DNA of 64,000 nucleotides, taken from Planctobacterium marinum (GTDB lineage: Bacteria > Pseudomonadota > Gammaproteobacteria > Enterobacterales > Alteromonadaceae). This document shows positions 45,302 through 54,566 of the stretch, piece after piece. Under the pieces are notes generated by a model. The model did no database searches, was not told the DNA's origin, and was given only the letters and a program-made list of their open reading frames with translations. Positions within the stretch are counted from its first letter, which is position 1. Every line of letters starts with the position of its first letter. Where the stretch lies: assembly GCF_020687805.1 (NCBI RefSeq), contig NZ_JAJEWQ010000002.1, positions 127,300-191,299 of the forward strand, in the 5' to 3' direction. The position numbers and the translations under genes were made by a program.

Positions 45302-45772
45302 ATGCGACATACGTTAAGTTTTAGTATGACCTTAGCTGTATTTTGGTTGCTAATGTCAGGGCACACCTCACTGTTAATTCTGAGTTTGGGATTGGCGTCG
45401 GTGCTGGCGGTACTCTATATCGTGTACCGGCTCAACATTTTAGACGGTGAAACTCACCCGGTGGGATTTGAGCTGAAATTACCCCGATTCCTGAGCTGGT
45501 TGTTACTGGATTTATTCCTTTCCAATTTGCTGGTGGTCAAACATATCTGGCAATTTAAGCCTGCCATTTCACCTAAGTTAATCACCTATACACTGAGCCA
45601 GATGAGTGACATGGAAAAAGCCATTTATGCCAATGCAATTTCGGTCACGCCGGGCACTATTTCAATAGATCTTCAACAAGACAGCATAACGGTTCACGCC
45701 CTGACAGACAGTGCATTCAGCAACATTCTCAGCGGTGAAAAAGGTCAGAAAGTTCGGCAGTTGGTGTCCTGA
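45302..45772 (+). CDS. mrpE: Mrp antiporter subunit E
   Basis: A 156-aa MnhE/MrpE protein with two or three N-terminal TM helices and a soluble end (VTPGTISIDLQQDSITVHAL). GGAGGGG lies just before the ATG. It is the first gene of the Mrp-type operon; its stop overlaps the mrpF start (TGATG). Confidence 0.88.
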   Translation: MRHTLSFSMTLAVFWLLMSGHTSLLILSLGLASVLAVLYIVYRLNILDGETHPVGFELKLPRFLSWLLLDLFLSNLLVVKHIWQFKPAISPKLITYTLSQMSDMEKAIYANAISVTPGTISIDLQQDSITVHALTDSAFSNILSGEKGQKVRQLVS

Positions 45773-46044
45773 TGTTAACCGCAGCTGTAATTGCCATAGT
45801 GGTCACTATGTTTTTAGCCTTGCTCAGAGCAATGGCTGGCCCTTCTTTGTATGACCGTATTCTGGCGGTCAACATGTTTGGCACTAAAACCGTATTGTTT
45901 ATCGCCGTGGTGGGGTTTTTGATGGGCAGGCCGATGTTTCTGGATATCGCACTGGTGTATGCACTGATGAACTTTATCAGTGTGATTGCAATTTTACGCT
46001 TTTTTGAATACGACAAGCGGGGGGAAATTAATCATGACAGATAA
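45772..46044 (+). CDS. mrpF: Mrp antiporter subunit F
   Basis: A 90-aa, three-TM protein with the MrpF core (ALLRAMAGPSLYDRILAVNM) that houses a conserved Asp in the ion path. Overlaps both mrpE and mrpG, a sign of coupled translation. Confidence 0.9.
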   Translation: MLTAAVIAIVVTMFLALLRAMAGPSLYDRILAVNMFGTKTVLFIAVVGFLMGRPMFLDIALVYALMNFISVIAILRFFEYDKRGEINHDR

Positions 46045-46414
46045 TGTTCTGTGGATTGATATTCTCAGTGGCATCTTAGTGCTCAGCGGCAGCTTTTTCT
46101 GTTTTTCCGGTGCGGTTGGTTTACATCGGTTCCCCGACTTTTTTACCCGTATGCATGCTGCCAGCGTAACCGATACCTTAGGGGCTGGATTGGTACTTAG
46201 TGGCTTAATGTTGCAGGCAGGGTTTAGCCTGGTAACGTTAAAACTGCTGTTCATATTGTTGTTTTTACTGATAACCGGGCCGGCGTCCAGTCACGCGATG
46301 GCAAAAGCGGCACTGCACAGTGGCCGCAAACCTCTGGGGGAACATATCCGTATCGATATCCCGGCAATGAGCAGGGAGGATGATTCGTCAGGAGGTGTAA
46401 AATCGAAGCCCTGA
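46034..46414 (+). CDS. mrpG: Mrp antiporter subunit G
   Basis: About 126 aa from the ATG at 46034 (MTDNVLWIDILSGIL), inside the mrpF end. Three TM helices with the MrpG motif GLHRFPDFFTRMHAASVTDT and PASSHAMAKAALH. The hydrophilic tail ends inside the next gene start region. Confidence 0.9.
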   Translation: MTDNVLWIDILSGILVLSGSFFCFSGAVGLHRFPDFFTRMHAASVTDTLGAGLVLSGLMLQAGFSLVTLKLLFILLFLLITGPASSHAMAKAALHSGRKPLGEHIRIDIPAMSREDDSSGGVKSKP

Positions 46415-47433
46415 TTCATGTTTTTCTGCTGCTTTTTTTACTGCTGACGGCACTCACCATTATTGCCCTGAAAGATCTATTTGCCATCGCTATGTTAAGT
46501 GGCATTTACGGTTTGTTGTCGGCCAGTCTGTTCGTGGTTTTGGATGCCGTAGACGTCGCCTTTACTGAGGCTGCTGTGGGCGCGGGTATCTCCACTATTT
46601 TGATGCTGACTACTCTGGCAATAACCGGGCGTTATGAGCTATCCAGACCCAGTATTCGCACCCGGATAGGCTTGCTTTTGGTGCTGGTGATTGGGGTCCT
46701 GTTGATTTATGGCACGCTGGGAATGCCCTATTTTGGCATGCCTGAAAATCCGGCGAATGGTCATGTAGCGGCCTATTATCTGGAAAATACCGAGCAACAA
46801 ATTGGCATTCCCAATTACGTTACTGCCGTGCTGGCCAGTTATCGGGGATTTGATACCTTCGGTGAATTGGTCGTGGTGTTTACCGCTGGTGTGGCTGTGC
46901 TGGCGTTGTTGCCCCATTCCCGTGATGGCTTTGTGGTGGATGACATGCAGCCCATGAAACATCACCTGATATTGCGGATTACTTCCAAGCTATTACTTCC
47001 GTTTATTTTACTGTTTGCTCTGTATGTGCAGTTTCACGGTGATTTTGGGCCAGGTGGTGGGTTTCAGGCCGGCGTGATCTTTGCGGCAGCCATCATTCTC
47101 TACAGCATGCTCTATGGTTTGGAAAATGCAATGCAGGTTATCAGCTTTCCGGTCATTCGATTTTGTGCTGCGTTGGGGGTTTTGTTGTATGGCTCTGTGG
47201 GCATTGTTTCCATGTTAAAGGGCGGCAACTTTTTAGATTATTCGGTGTTGTTGGAGACACCTGTTGCCGGGCAACACCTGGGCATATTACTGATTGAATT
47301 TGGCGTAGGGCTGACCGTGGCGGCGGTGATGGTTTGTGTGTTTTTCACCTTTACCGGAAGTGTGGTTTCGCCAGCAAAATCAGCCAGGGTAGTAGCTGCC
47401 CGGGATGGTGAAAAAACCCAGGGGGCGCCATGA
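46402..47433 (+). CDS. MrpA C-terminal region fused to MrpB, apparent ATC start
   Basis: The frame from 46402 gives (M/I)EALIHVFLLLFLLL, a first TM helix that belongs to DUF4040, as in the MrpA C-terminus and MbhD. An MbhE-like part follows (IGIPNYVTAVLASYRGFDTF), then MnhB (FHGDFGPGGGFQAGVIFAAA); total 343 aa. GGAGGT lies five bases before codon ATC; the first in-frame ATG (46492) would remove 30 residues including the first helix. So an ATC start, or a mutated ATG, is likely. It overlaps mrpG by 13 nt. The large antiporter domain of MrpA is absent here. Confidence 0.8.
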   Translation: MEALIHVFLLLFLLLTALTIIALKDLFAIAMLSGIYGLLSASLFVVLDAVDVAFTEAAVGAGISTILMLTTLAITGRYELSRPSIRTRIGLLLVLVIGVLLIYGTLGMPYFGMPENPANGHVAAYYLENTEQQIGIPNYVTAVLASYRGFDTFGELVVVFTAGVAVLALLPHSRDGFVVDDMQPMKHHLILRITSKLLLPFILLFALYVQFHGDFGPGGGFQAGVIFAAAIILYSMLYGLENAMQVISFPVIRFCAALGVLLYGSVGIVSMLKGGNFLDYSVLLETPVAGQHLGILLIEFGVGLTVAAVMVCVFFTFTGSVVSPAKSARVVAARDGEKTQGAP

Positions 47434-47846
47434 ACTTTGAGACTCAGTGGCTACAGACATTTTTCGGTCTTTATAACTACTGGATTGTGGTCGCCCTGAT
47501 GATGTGTGGATTATTTATTGTTATCACCGATGGCAATCTGATCAAAAAAGTGGTGGGGCTAACCATCTTTCAGACCTCGGTGTTTATCCTCTATATCAGT
47601 ATGGCGAAAGTGACGGGAGCCACTGCGCCCATTCAGATAGAGCAAGGCACGGCGGTGTATTCCAATCCATTGCCGCATGTGCTGATCCTGACCGCGATTG
47701 TGGTGAGTATTTCCACCACGGCGGTGGCATTGGCGCTGATAGTCAGAATTAAACGGGCTTATCACACTGTTGAAGAAGATGTTATTCAACGATGGGATGT
47801 GAAAAAGCGTCGCAGTGAAAAAAGGAGTAAGCCGTTTCATGAGTAG
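47430..47846 (+). CDS. mrpC: Mrp antiporter subunit C (NuoK-like)
   Basis: A 138-aa protein with three TM helices, homologous to NuoK (LYNYWIVVALMMCGLFIVI, PLPHVLILTAIVVSISTTAV). The start overlaps the previous stop (ATGA type) and its stop overlaps the next ATG. The charged C-terminal tail is outside the membrane. Confidence 0.9.
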   Translation: MNFETQWLQTFFGLYNYWIVVALMMCGLFIVITDGNLIKKVVGLTIFQTSVFILYISMAKVTGATAPIQIEQGTAVYSNPLPHVLILTAIVVSISTTAVALALIVRIKRAYHTVEEDVIQRWDVKKRRSEKRSKPFHE

Positions 47847-49332
47847 TGCACAGTTACCTATTTTACAGGTTATTGTGCCGCTGCTGGCGGCACCATTATG
47901 CCTGTTGATCAACCACAAACTGCTCAACTGGTTGTTCACCTTATTGGTGTCGGGTTTTTCATTCGTTGTTGCTGCGTTGATGTTGTGGCAGGTGTCGGAT
48001 ACCGGTCCGCTGTCCTACCATCTCGGTGGCTGGATGCCGCCCTATGGCATAGAAATTCGCGTTGATCAGCTAAACGCGTTTGTGGCGCTGCTCATCACCG
48101 CAATCAGCACGCTGGTGATTACGTCTGCCCATACCAGCCTGGAAAATAAAAAGGATATCGCACCTGGAAAACACACCTATTTTTATGTGGCCTATCTGTT
48201 ATGTTTTGCCGGATTACTGGGCATTTTGGTGACAGGTGACGCATTTAACCTGTTTGTTTTTCTGGAAATTTCTTCCCTCTCTTCTTATGTATTGATCGCC
48301 CTGGGCCGTGACCGTCGGGCATTGTGGGCGTCTTTTCAGTATCTGGTGATGGGCACGATAGGTGCCACCTTTATATTAATTGGTATCGGGCTTCTGTATA
48401 TGAAAACCGGCACCCTGAATATCGCTGATTTAGCTGAGCGATTACCGGAAATGGCCGATACCCGCACCATTTTCGTGGCATTTTGCTTTTTTATTGTGGG
48501 TGTTTGTCTGAAGTTGGCGCTGTTTCCACTACATATGTGGTTACCCAATGCTTATGCTTATGCGCCCACCGTGGTAACGGCATTTTTAGCAGCCTCTTCC
48601 ACCAAGGTGGCACTGTATGTGGTGGTGCGCTTTGTGTTCGTGGTGTTTGGCGTGGATTTTTCCTTTACTACAATCCCGCTGCAGGCGGTGTTTGTTACCC
48701 TGGGCACTCTGGGGGTGTTGGTGGCTTCGCTGGTGGCTATCAATCAGCAGAATATCAAGCGCATGTTAGCCTACTCCAGCATCGCGCAAATTGGTTATAT
48801 GGTGTTGGGGTTGAGCTTTGGTTCAATCACTGGGCTTATGGCCAGCCTGTTGCATTTGTTCAATCACGCCCTGATGAAAGGGGCGCTGTTTTTAACGCTT
48901 GGCGCGGTGTTTTATCGGATTGGTGGGGTTAGTCTGAAACACTTTCAGGGCATAGGTCGCCACATGCCCTTTACCCTGGCGGCTTTTGTGATTGGCGGCG
49001 TGAGTATTATTGGTATGCCACTTACCGTCGGCTTTGTCAGTAAATGGTATCTGTTGCAGGCGGCTATTGCGCAGGGCTGGTATCTGGTTTCTGTCATTAT
49101 TTTGGTGGGTTCCCTGCTTTCTGTCATTTATATCTGGAAGGTGGTGGATGCCGCTTATTTCAAGCCTGCTCTAGTCAATCAGGCGCAACTTAAAGAGGCG
49201 CCGTTGTCGCTCTTAATCCCGGTATGGGTGCTGGTGCTGGCCAATCTGTATTTTGGTATGGATACCCGCCTGACAGTGACGCTCACTGACCAGGTCGCGA
49301 CCCAGTTAATGCACATTGAGGTGCTGCCATGA
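47839..49332 (+). CDS. mrpD: MrpD-like antiporter subunit 1
   Basis: A 497-aa proton-translocating subunit (Nuo L/M/N family) from the ATG at 47839, which overlaps the mrpC stop by 8 nt. About 14 TM helices. Key ion-path residues are present: Glu in LFVFLEISSLSSY and Lys in LKLALFPLHMWLPNAYAYA, with a second Lys in AASSTKVALY. First of three paralogues in the operon. Confidence 0.9.
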   Translation: MSSAQLPILQVIVPLLAAPLCLLINHKLLNWLFTLLVSGFSFVVAALMLWQVSDTGPLSYHLGGWMPPYGIEIRVDQLNAFVALLITAISTLVITSAHTSLENKKDIAPGKHTYFYVAYLLCFAGLLGILVTGDAFNLFVFLEISSLSSYVLIALGRDRRALWASFQYLVMGTIGATFILIGIGLLYMKTGTLNIADLAERLPEMADTRTIFVAFCFFIVGVCLKLALFPLHMWLPNAYAYAPTVVTAFLAASSTKVALYVVVRFVFVVFGVDFSFTTIPLQAVFVTLGTLGVLVASLVAINQQNIKRMLAYSSIAQIGYMVLGLSFGSITGLMASLLHLFNHALMKGALFLTLGAVFYRIGGVSLKHFQGIGRHMPFTLAAFVIGGVSIIGMPLTVGFVSKWYLLQAAIAQGWYLVSVIILVGSLLSVIYIWKVVDAAYFKPALVNQAQLKEAPLSLLIPVWVLVLANLYFGMDTRLTVTLTDQVATQLMHIEVLP

Positions 49333-50795
49333 ATGCCAGTACCTTGTTAATTACGACACTTTCATTGCCGCTTTTTTTAGTGCTGTTGATTGTTCTGTTT
49401 CGCAAGCAACCCAACATTCGGGAAACCCTGAGTATAACGTTTGGCATACTCGTCTTTATTGTTAACCTGTTGCTGCTGGAAAGTTTATGGGCCGGTACTG
49501 CCATTGAGTGCCACCTGTTCGCTTTGTTTCCGGGATTAACTATCGCCTTCAAGATTGAACCTCTGGGTATGGTTTTTGCGCTGGTGGCCAGTGCACTGTG
49601 GCCAGTAACTACCTTATATGCGACAGGCTACATGCGGGCCCATCATGAGCCCAGACAAACGCAGTTCTATTGCTTCTTTGCTATCGCCATTTTTTCGGTA
49701 TTGGGTATTGCTTTTGCGGGCAATCTGCTGACTTTGTTTATCTTTTATGAATTACTGACCCTGTCCACCTTTCCGCTGGTGGCACATGCGGGAACCGCGA
49801 AAGCTAAACGCGGTGCCAGAGTGTATCTGGGGATATTGTTGCTCAGCTCCATCCTGTTTTTGTTATTGGCCATTATCAGTACCTGGCATTTTACCGGCTC
49901 GCTGGATTTTAAAAATGGCGGTTTGTTTGCACAGGTCAGTGATGAAGTGGTGTCTGTGATCCTGGTGCTGTTTGTGTTTGGCATTGGTAAGGCCGCACTC
50001 ATGCCACTGCATAGCTGGTTGCCCGCTGCCATGGTAGCACCAACCCCGGTTAGTGCCTTGTTGCATGCGGTTGCCGTGGTTAAAGCCGGTGTTTTTACCA
50101 TACTCAAGGTTATGGTGTATGTCATTGGCATTGAACGCCTGGCCAATTTGCCTGGCACTACCTTTTTACTTTATCTGGCAGGGTTTTCTATTCTGGTCGC
50201 TTCATTGGTGGCTATCAGAAAGCGCAACCTTAAGGCGCGCCTCGCCTGGTCAACAGTGAGTCAACTGGGGTACATCACCATGGGGGCTTTGCTGGCCACA
50301 CCTTTGGGGATAATAGGCAGCACCATGCACATTGCCATGCATGCCTTCAGTAAAATTACCTTGTTTTTTTGTGCCGGAGCCATTTTAGTGGCCACCCATA
50401 AAACTGAAATTCAGGATATGCAGGGCCTGGGTAAACAAATGCCCATCACCATGCTGGCCTTTGGAATCGCCAGTTTGGGTATTATTGGTTTGCCGCCCGC
50501 TGGTGGCACATGGAGTAAATGGTTGTTGCTGATGGCAACGGTAGAGACGGAGCATTGGCTGTTAATGCTACTTCTGATGTTAAGTTCACTGTTGAGTATT
50601 GGTTATTTGTTACCCGTGTCCTTACGGGCGTTCTTTCCTGCAACGGCGGCAGTGCCATTGTCGCCTGCTGCTACCGGAAGCATAGATCTTGCACCTAAAG
50701 CCTCTCTACTGGCTATTGTGCTCACAACGCTGGCATGTGTTGGCTTATTCTTTTTTGCCGATGCCATTTACCAACTTGCAAGTAAGGTGGTGTAA
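49329..50795 (+). CDS. MrpD-like antiporter subunit 2
   Basis: A 488-aa protein of the same family, overlapping the previous gene by 4 nt (ATGA). Ion-path residues: Glu in FIFYELLTLSTFPL and Lys in GKAALMPLHSWLP and VAVVKAGVFT. Closer in look to NuoM-type subunits. It is distinct in sequence from subunits 1 and 3. Confidence 0.88.
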   Translation: MNASTLLITTLSLPLFLVLLIVLFRKQPNIRETLSITFGILVFIVNLLLLESLWAGTAIECHLFALFPGLTIAFKIEPLGMVFALVASALWPVTTLYATGYMRAHHEPRQTQFYCFFAIAIFSVLGIAFAGNLLTLFIFYELLTLSTFPLVAHAGTAKAKRGARVYLGILLLSSILFLLLAIISTWHFTGSLDFKNGGLFAQVSDEVVSVILVLFVFGIGKAALMPLHSWLPAAMVAPTPVSALLHAVAVVKAGVFTILKVMVYVIGIERLANLPGTTFLLYLAGFSILVASLVAIRKRNLKARLAWSTVSQLGYITMGALLATPLGIIGSTMHIAMHAFSKITLFFCAGAILVATHKTEIQDMQGLGKQMPITMLAFGIASLGIIGLPPAGGTWSKWLLLMATVETEHWLLMLLLMLSSLLSIGYLLPVSLRAFFPATAAVPLSPAATGSIDLAPKASLLAIVLTTLACVGLFFFADAIYQLASKVV

Positions 50796-51086
50796 ATGAA
50801 ACCAACAGATAAACACATTTTTGATGATCCCAATAAGGTGAAGCGCCTGCTTAAGGTGTTTTATGTGGGCTGTGCGATGTTGTTGCTTCTGGATTTCGTA
50901 CTGCATCGCCACACTGAGCACCCCTGGGAATGGCTTCCCGGCTTTTATCCATTATACGGATTTGTGGGATGTGTGGTGTTGGTGCTTGTCGCCAAATGGA
51001 TGCGCCTTGCTGTAATGCGTGATGAGGATTATTACGAAACATCAGACAAGCAGAACGAAGGAAAAGAGCACCATGTGGGGGATTGA
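50796..51086 (+). CDS. small two-TM protein within the Mrp operon
   Basis: A 96-aa protein starting directly after the previous stop. It has two hydrophobic segments (VFYVGCAMLLLLDFVLH and YPLYGFVGCVVLVLVAKW) and charged ends. It overlaps the next gene by 14 nt. Not one of the seven classical Mrp subunits that I recognise; by position it is probably an accessory or assembly subunit of this Mrp type. Confidence 0.75.
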   Translation: MKPTDKHIFDDPNKVKRLLKVFYVGCAMLLLLDFVLHRHTEHPWEWLPGFYPLYGFVGCVVLVLVAKWMRLAVMRDEDYYETSDKQNEGKEHHVGD

Positions 51087-52767
51087 ACTGGCACCCTTTA
51101 TTCCCTTTTACCTGGGAGCGATTGTTGCGTTGCTAAGCAATGACCGCTGGCGGCCGCTGGTTGCTGTGGCGGTACCGTTGTTGGGATTGCCACTATGCCT
51201 TAGTCTCTCCGACGGCCTGCATTGGCAGTTGCAACTGTTTGATTTACAACTGGCCCCTTTAAAAGTGGATAAGCTGAGTATGCTGTTTGGCATTATCTTC
51301 CATATTGCCGCGTTCATTGCTGCCGTTTACGCCTGGCACGTAAAGGATAAAATGCAGCAAATTGCCGGGTTACTTTATGCCGGTAGCGCGCTGGGGGCGG
51401 TGTTTTCCGGTGATCTGATTAGCGTTATCGTCTTCTGGGAAATGTTAGCCTTAACTTCAGTCTTTCTGGTTTGGGCAAGACGCACCGAACGCGCACTGCA
51501 TTCTGGCCTGAGGTATCTGTACTTTCAAATCATTTCCGGCTTACTGTTGATTGCAGGCAGTATTTTGTACATCCAGCAAACCGGCGAAGCTGCATTGGGC
51601 TTTATCGGACTGCAAAGTACCGCTGGCTGGATTATTTTTATTGCCTTTGGCATTAAATGCGCCTTTCCTGTTTTACACAACTGGTTGACGGATGCTTATG
51701 CTGAATCCACCGCGACAGGCACGGTGTTTTTAAGCGCCTTTACCACTAAAACCGCCGTATACATGTTAGCCCGCACATTTCCGGGGGCAGAGGTATTGGT
51801 GTATGTCGGCGCTGCTATGACCTGTTTTCCGATATTTTATGCGGTGATCGAAAACGATTTACGCCGTGTGCTGGCTTACAGCATGATCAATCAAATTGGT
51901 TTTATGGTGGTGGGTATTGGTATCGGCACTGCACTGGCCATCAACGGCGCCGTTGCACACGCCTTCAACGATATTATCTTTAAGGGGCTTCTGTTTATGT
52001 CTGTCGGGGCTGTGCTGCATATGACCGGGCGCAGTAACGCATCAGAACTTGGCGGCTTGTATAAAAGTATGCCCAAAACCACTATTTTCTGCCTGATTGG
52101 CGCGGCATCGATATCTGCCTTTCCGTTATTCAGCGGTTTTGTCAGCAAATCTATGGTGATGAGTGCAGCGCTAAAAGAAGGCTATGACTGGATCTGGTTG
52201 ATGCTGTTGTTTGCGTCCGCCGGGGTATTTCATCACGCGGGTATTAAGATCCCGTATTTCGCCTTTTTCGCTCACGACAGCGGCATCAGAACCAAAGAAG
52301 CGCCTCTGAATATGCTGTTGGCCATGGCGCTGGCGGCGACACTGTGTATCACCATCGGTGTTTTCCCGGAATTGCTATACAGCCTGTTGCCGTTTGCTAT
52401 CACTTATAGCCCTTATGACACCAGCCACGTACTGGCGCAGACGCAGTTATTGTTCTTCTCGGCCCTGGCGTTTGTGTGGTTAAACCTCAAAGGCTATTAT
52501 CCGCCTGAATTACGCTCAGTAAATATTGATGCCGAGTGGGGGTATCGCAAATTGCTTCCCGAGGCACTGCGTCTGGGGCTGGTGATGTTTCGCAGTGTAG
52601 AGCGGGCCTGTGGTCAATGGGTGAGCACATGGTTGGACAATCTGAATCATGTCTTCCTGCACCGCAAAGGACCTTTTGGCAAGCTCTCCAAAACAAACCC
52701 CACCAGTACCATGGTGATGTGGGTCACAGTGTTGCTGGCATCTTATCTGCTGTTTAGTTTCCTGTAA
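51073..52767 (+). CDS. MrpD-like antiporter subunit 3
   Basis: About 564 aa from the ATG at 51073 (MWGIELAPFIPFYLG), overlapping the small two-TM gene. Ion-path residues: Glu in VIVFWEMLALTSVFL and Lys in GIKCAFPVLHNWLTDAYAES and TTKTAVYM. It has an extra C-terminal amphipathic region (about 480-545). It may replace the missing N-terminal antiporter domain of MrpA. Last gene of the operon. Confidence 0.88.
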   Translation: MWGIELAPFIPFYLGAIVALLSNDRWRPLVAVAVPLLGLPLCLSLSDGLHWQLQLFDLQLAPLKVDKLSMLFGIIFHIAAFIAAVYAWHVKDKMQQIAGLLYAGSALGAVFSGDLISVIVFWEMLALTSVFLVWARRTERALHSGLRYLYFQIISGLLLIAGSILYIQQTGEAALGFIGLQSTAGWIIFIAFGIKCAFPVLHNWLTDAYAESTATGTVFLSAFTTKTAVYMLARTFPGAEVLVYVGAAMTCFPIFYAVIENDLRRVLAYSMINQIGFMVVGIGIGTALAINGAVAHAFNDIIFKGLLFMSVGAVLHMTGRSNASELGGLYKSMPKTTIFCLIGAASISAFPLFSGFVSKSMVMSAALKEGYDWIWLMLLFASAGVFHHAGIKIPYFAFFAHDSGIRTKEAPLNMLLAMALAATLCITIGVFPELLYSLLPFAITYSPYDTSHVLAQTQLLFFSALAFVWLNLKGYYPPELRSVNIDAEWGYRKLLPEALRLGLVMFRSVERACGQWVSTWLDNLNHVFLHRKGPFGKLSKTNPTSTMVMWVTVLLASYLLFSFL

Positions 52768-52884
52768 TAGTGATTCCATTCTGGATTTTCGCCAGCTAAA
52801 CTAGGGCCAGTTGACTGCTGCAATAGTGTACCGCAATGGTCATAGGCTCCGGGAACTTTTAGCCCAAATGAGGCTCGTAGAAGA

Positions 52885-53343
52885 TTGTTATCAACTTATG
52901 CTGAAATCGACGATTTGACTGATCTGCTTAAATTCAAAAATAAATTTGGTGGTGTGACCCTGCAGCGACGAGGCCGGATTGTGGTGGCCAGTTTTTTTGG
53001 GGCCATTAACGCCAGTGTTTTACAGTTTTTTTGTGACAACCTGGTTAAGGTGGTGGGCGATCTTAAAGGCAGTCCCTGGGGCTATCTGAGCAGTTCATCG
53101 GAAGCCATGGTGGGCACCGAAGAAGCAGAAGCTATGCTGATAGCAGGGGGTAAAATTGGCTTGCAGTTAGGATGTGTAAGAGCAGCCTACGTACTGAAAT
53201 CACCGGTGGCGATTGCGCAAACTCGCCGTATAAGAGAAAGACTGGGTGTTGAACCCGCACTGGATGAGATCCTGTTTGCCAGTGAATCCGAGGCAATTGA
53301 TTATCTGGAAGCTTACCTTGAGCAATACCAGGGGCAAAGTTAG
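52885..53343 (+). CDS. hypothetical protein, SpoIIAA/STAS-like
   Basis: A 152-aa protein opening at a TTG (52885); no in-frame ATG near the start. A beta-alpha pattern with VTLQRRGRIVVASFFGAINA and a C-terminal helical part (SEAIDYLEAYLEQYQ) is reminiscent of SpoIIAA-like/STAS folds. No catalytic site seen. It ends one base before the next gene, so the two are probably cotranscribed. Confidence 0.6.
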   Translation: MLSTYAEIDDLTDLLKFKNKFGGVTLQRRGRIVVASFFGAINASVLQFFCDNLVKVVGDLKGSPWGYLSSSSEAMVGTEEAEAMLIAGGKIGLQLGCVRAAYVLKSPVAIAQTRRIRERLGVEPALDEILFASESEAIDYLEAYLEQYQGQS

Positions 53344-54096
53344 ATGAAGGTGTATCAGTGCTGTCGATGGCTAATTGTCATGTTGGCACTGAGCGCCGGG
53401 AATGTGCTGGCGAATCCATTGTTGTTTGTTGCTGAAGAGTTGCCCCCCATTCACTTCAACGATGAAAACAATACCGCAACGGGCTTTCTGGTAGCCATCG
53501 CCGCAGAGGTGGCAAGCAGAGCCGAATACCCTGCAAAAACCATTCTTATGCCCCAGGCGCGGGCGTTTGAGCTAACCAGCAATGAAGCGAACGTGTTTAT
53601 GTTGTCCTTGTTAAAGTCAGGGCCCCGGGAAGCACAATTTCAGTGGGTTGGTGCCGTCTATGAAACGCAGGCGTTTCTGATCGGTTTAAAAAGTAATCAA
53701 CACATTCAACTGACATCCTTACAAGACGCCAAAAAGTACGTAGTGGGCACAGTAAGGGGCTATTTCTCAGAGAGCTATCTTCGTCAGCAGGGCTTTAGTG
53801 ACAAACACAATTTAGGCCTGGCATCGCGTTATGATCATCTTTGGGGGATGTTGTTCAAGGCGCATATTGACTTTGTGCTGACCAATACCTTGTCGCAGAA
53901 TATTGAAATAAACAAGGCGGGTTATTCCCCTGATCAGGTGATGCGTTTTCTGGCCTTACCGGAACTGGCAAGAGAGCTACACATAGCGACAGGGTTAACA
54001 ACGGATAAGGTGATAGTGGAGCGATTAAAAAAGGCCCTGGAATCGATGAAAAGGGATGGCAGCTATGACAGTATCAAAGCTCAGTGGCAACTTTGA
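53344..54096 (+). CDS. periplasmic solute-binding protein, family 3-like
   Basis: A 250-aa protein with a signal peptide (MKVYQCCRWLIVMLALSAGN, cleavage near VLA). LLFVAEELPPIHFNDENN and the second lobe (VVGTVRGYFSESYL) are typical of SBP_bac_3 proteins. No ABC permease is nearby, so it may be a stand-alone sensor-like binding protein. Such orphans are frequent in Alteromonadales. Confidence 0.75.
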   Translation: MKVYQCCRWLIVMLALSAGNVLANPLLFVAEELPPIHFNDENNTATGFLVAIAAEVASRAEYPAKTILMPQARAFELTSNEANVFMLSLLKSGPREAQFQWVGAVYETQAFLIGLKSNQHIQLTSLQDAKKYVVGTVRGYFSESYLRQQGFSDKHNLGLASRYDHLWGMLFKAHIDFVLTNTLSQNIEINKAGYSPDQVMRFLALPELARELHIATGLTTDKVIVERLKKALESMKRDGSYDSIKAQWQL

Positions 54097-54163
54097 GCGC
54101 CGTTTCTTTACATTTTTGTGAATTCCTTCTATGTTTCTGGTGCAGTAATTAAGAGCCAATAAA

Positions 54164-54361
54164 ATGGAAAGCGAACTCTACAAGAAAGCCATGGTCTTCT
54201 TTAATGATGCGCGACTCACCGAAAAGTGGCTCAACCATCCGTGTCCTTTGTTTAACAATGCCACACCTTTGGAAATGTACGCTTCTGAAGATGGTCGCAA
54301 AAAAATTCTGCATTATCTGGATGTCTGCAACGGCGATTCTTCCGCCAGCACTGCAAAATAA
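54164..54361 (+). CDS. orphan DUF2384-like (MbcA/ParS toxin-binding) protein
   Basis: A 65-aa protein: YKKAMVFFNDARLTEKWLNH then PLFNNATPLEMYASEDGRKK. This is the C-terminal toxin-binding module of Xre/MbcA/ParS antitoxins (DUF2384) without the DNA-binding part. No RES or other toxin gene is adjacent. It may have another role or be a relic. Confidence 0.65.
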   Translation: MESELYKKAMVFFNDARLTEKWLNHPCPLFNNATPLEMYASEDGRKKILHYLDVCNGDSSASTAK

Positions 54362-54566
54362 CCCGCTTAACTGATTCATCCCTAACAGGCTTCATCTCAC
54401 CAGATTTTCTGTCAGTGAAAATTAATTCTCAAAATCGCCATATCTATACAGCACATTCTTAAAAATTGGCTATATTTTTACTCTTTATCAAAAGAAATTA
54501 AATACACTTTCGTTCTGTACAGGTTGTTGTGTGCAGGATTATCAAACTGTTAAAGGGAAAAGGAAA

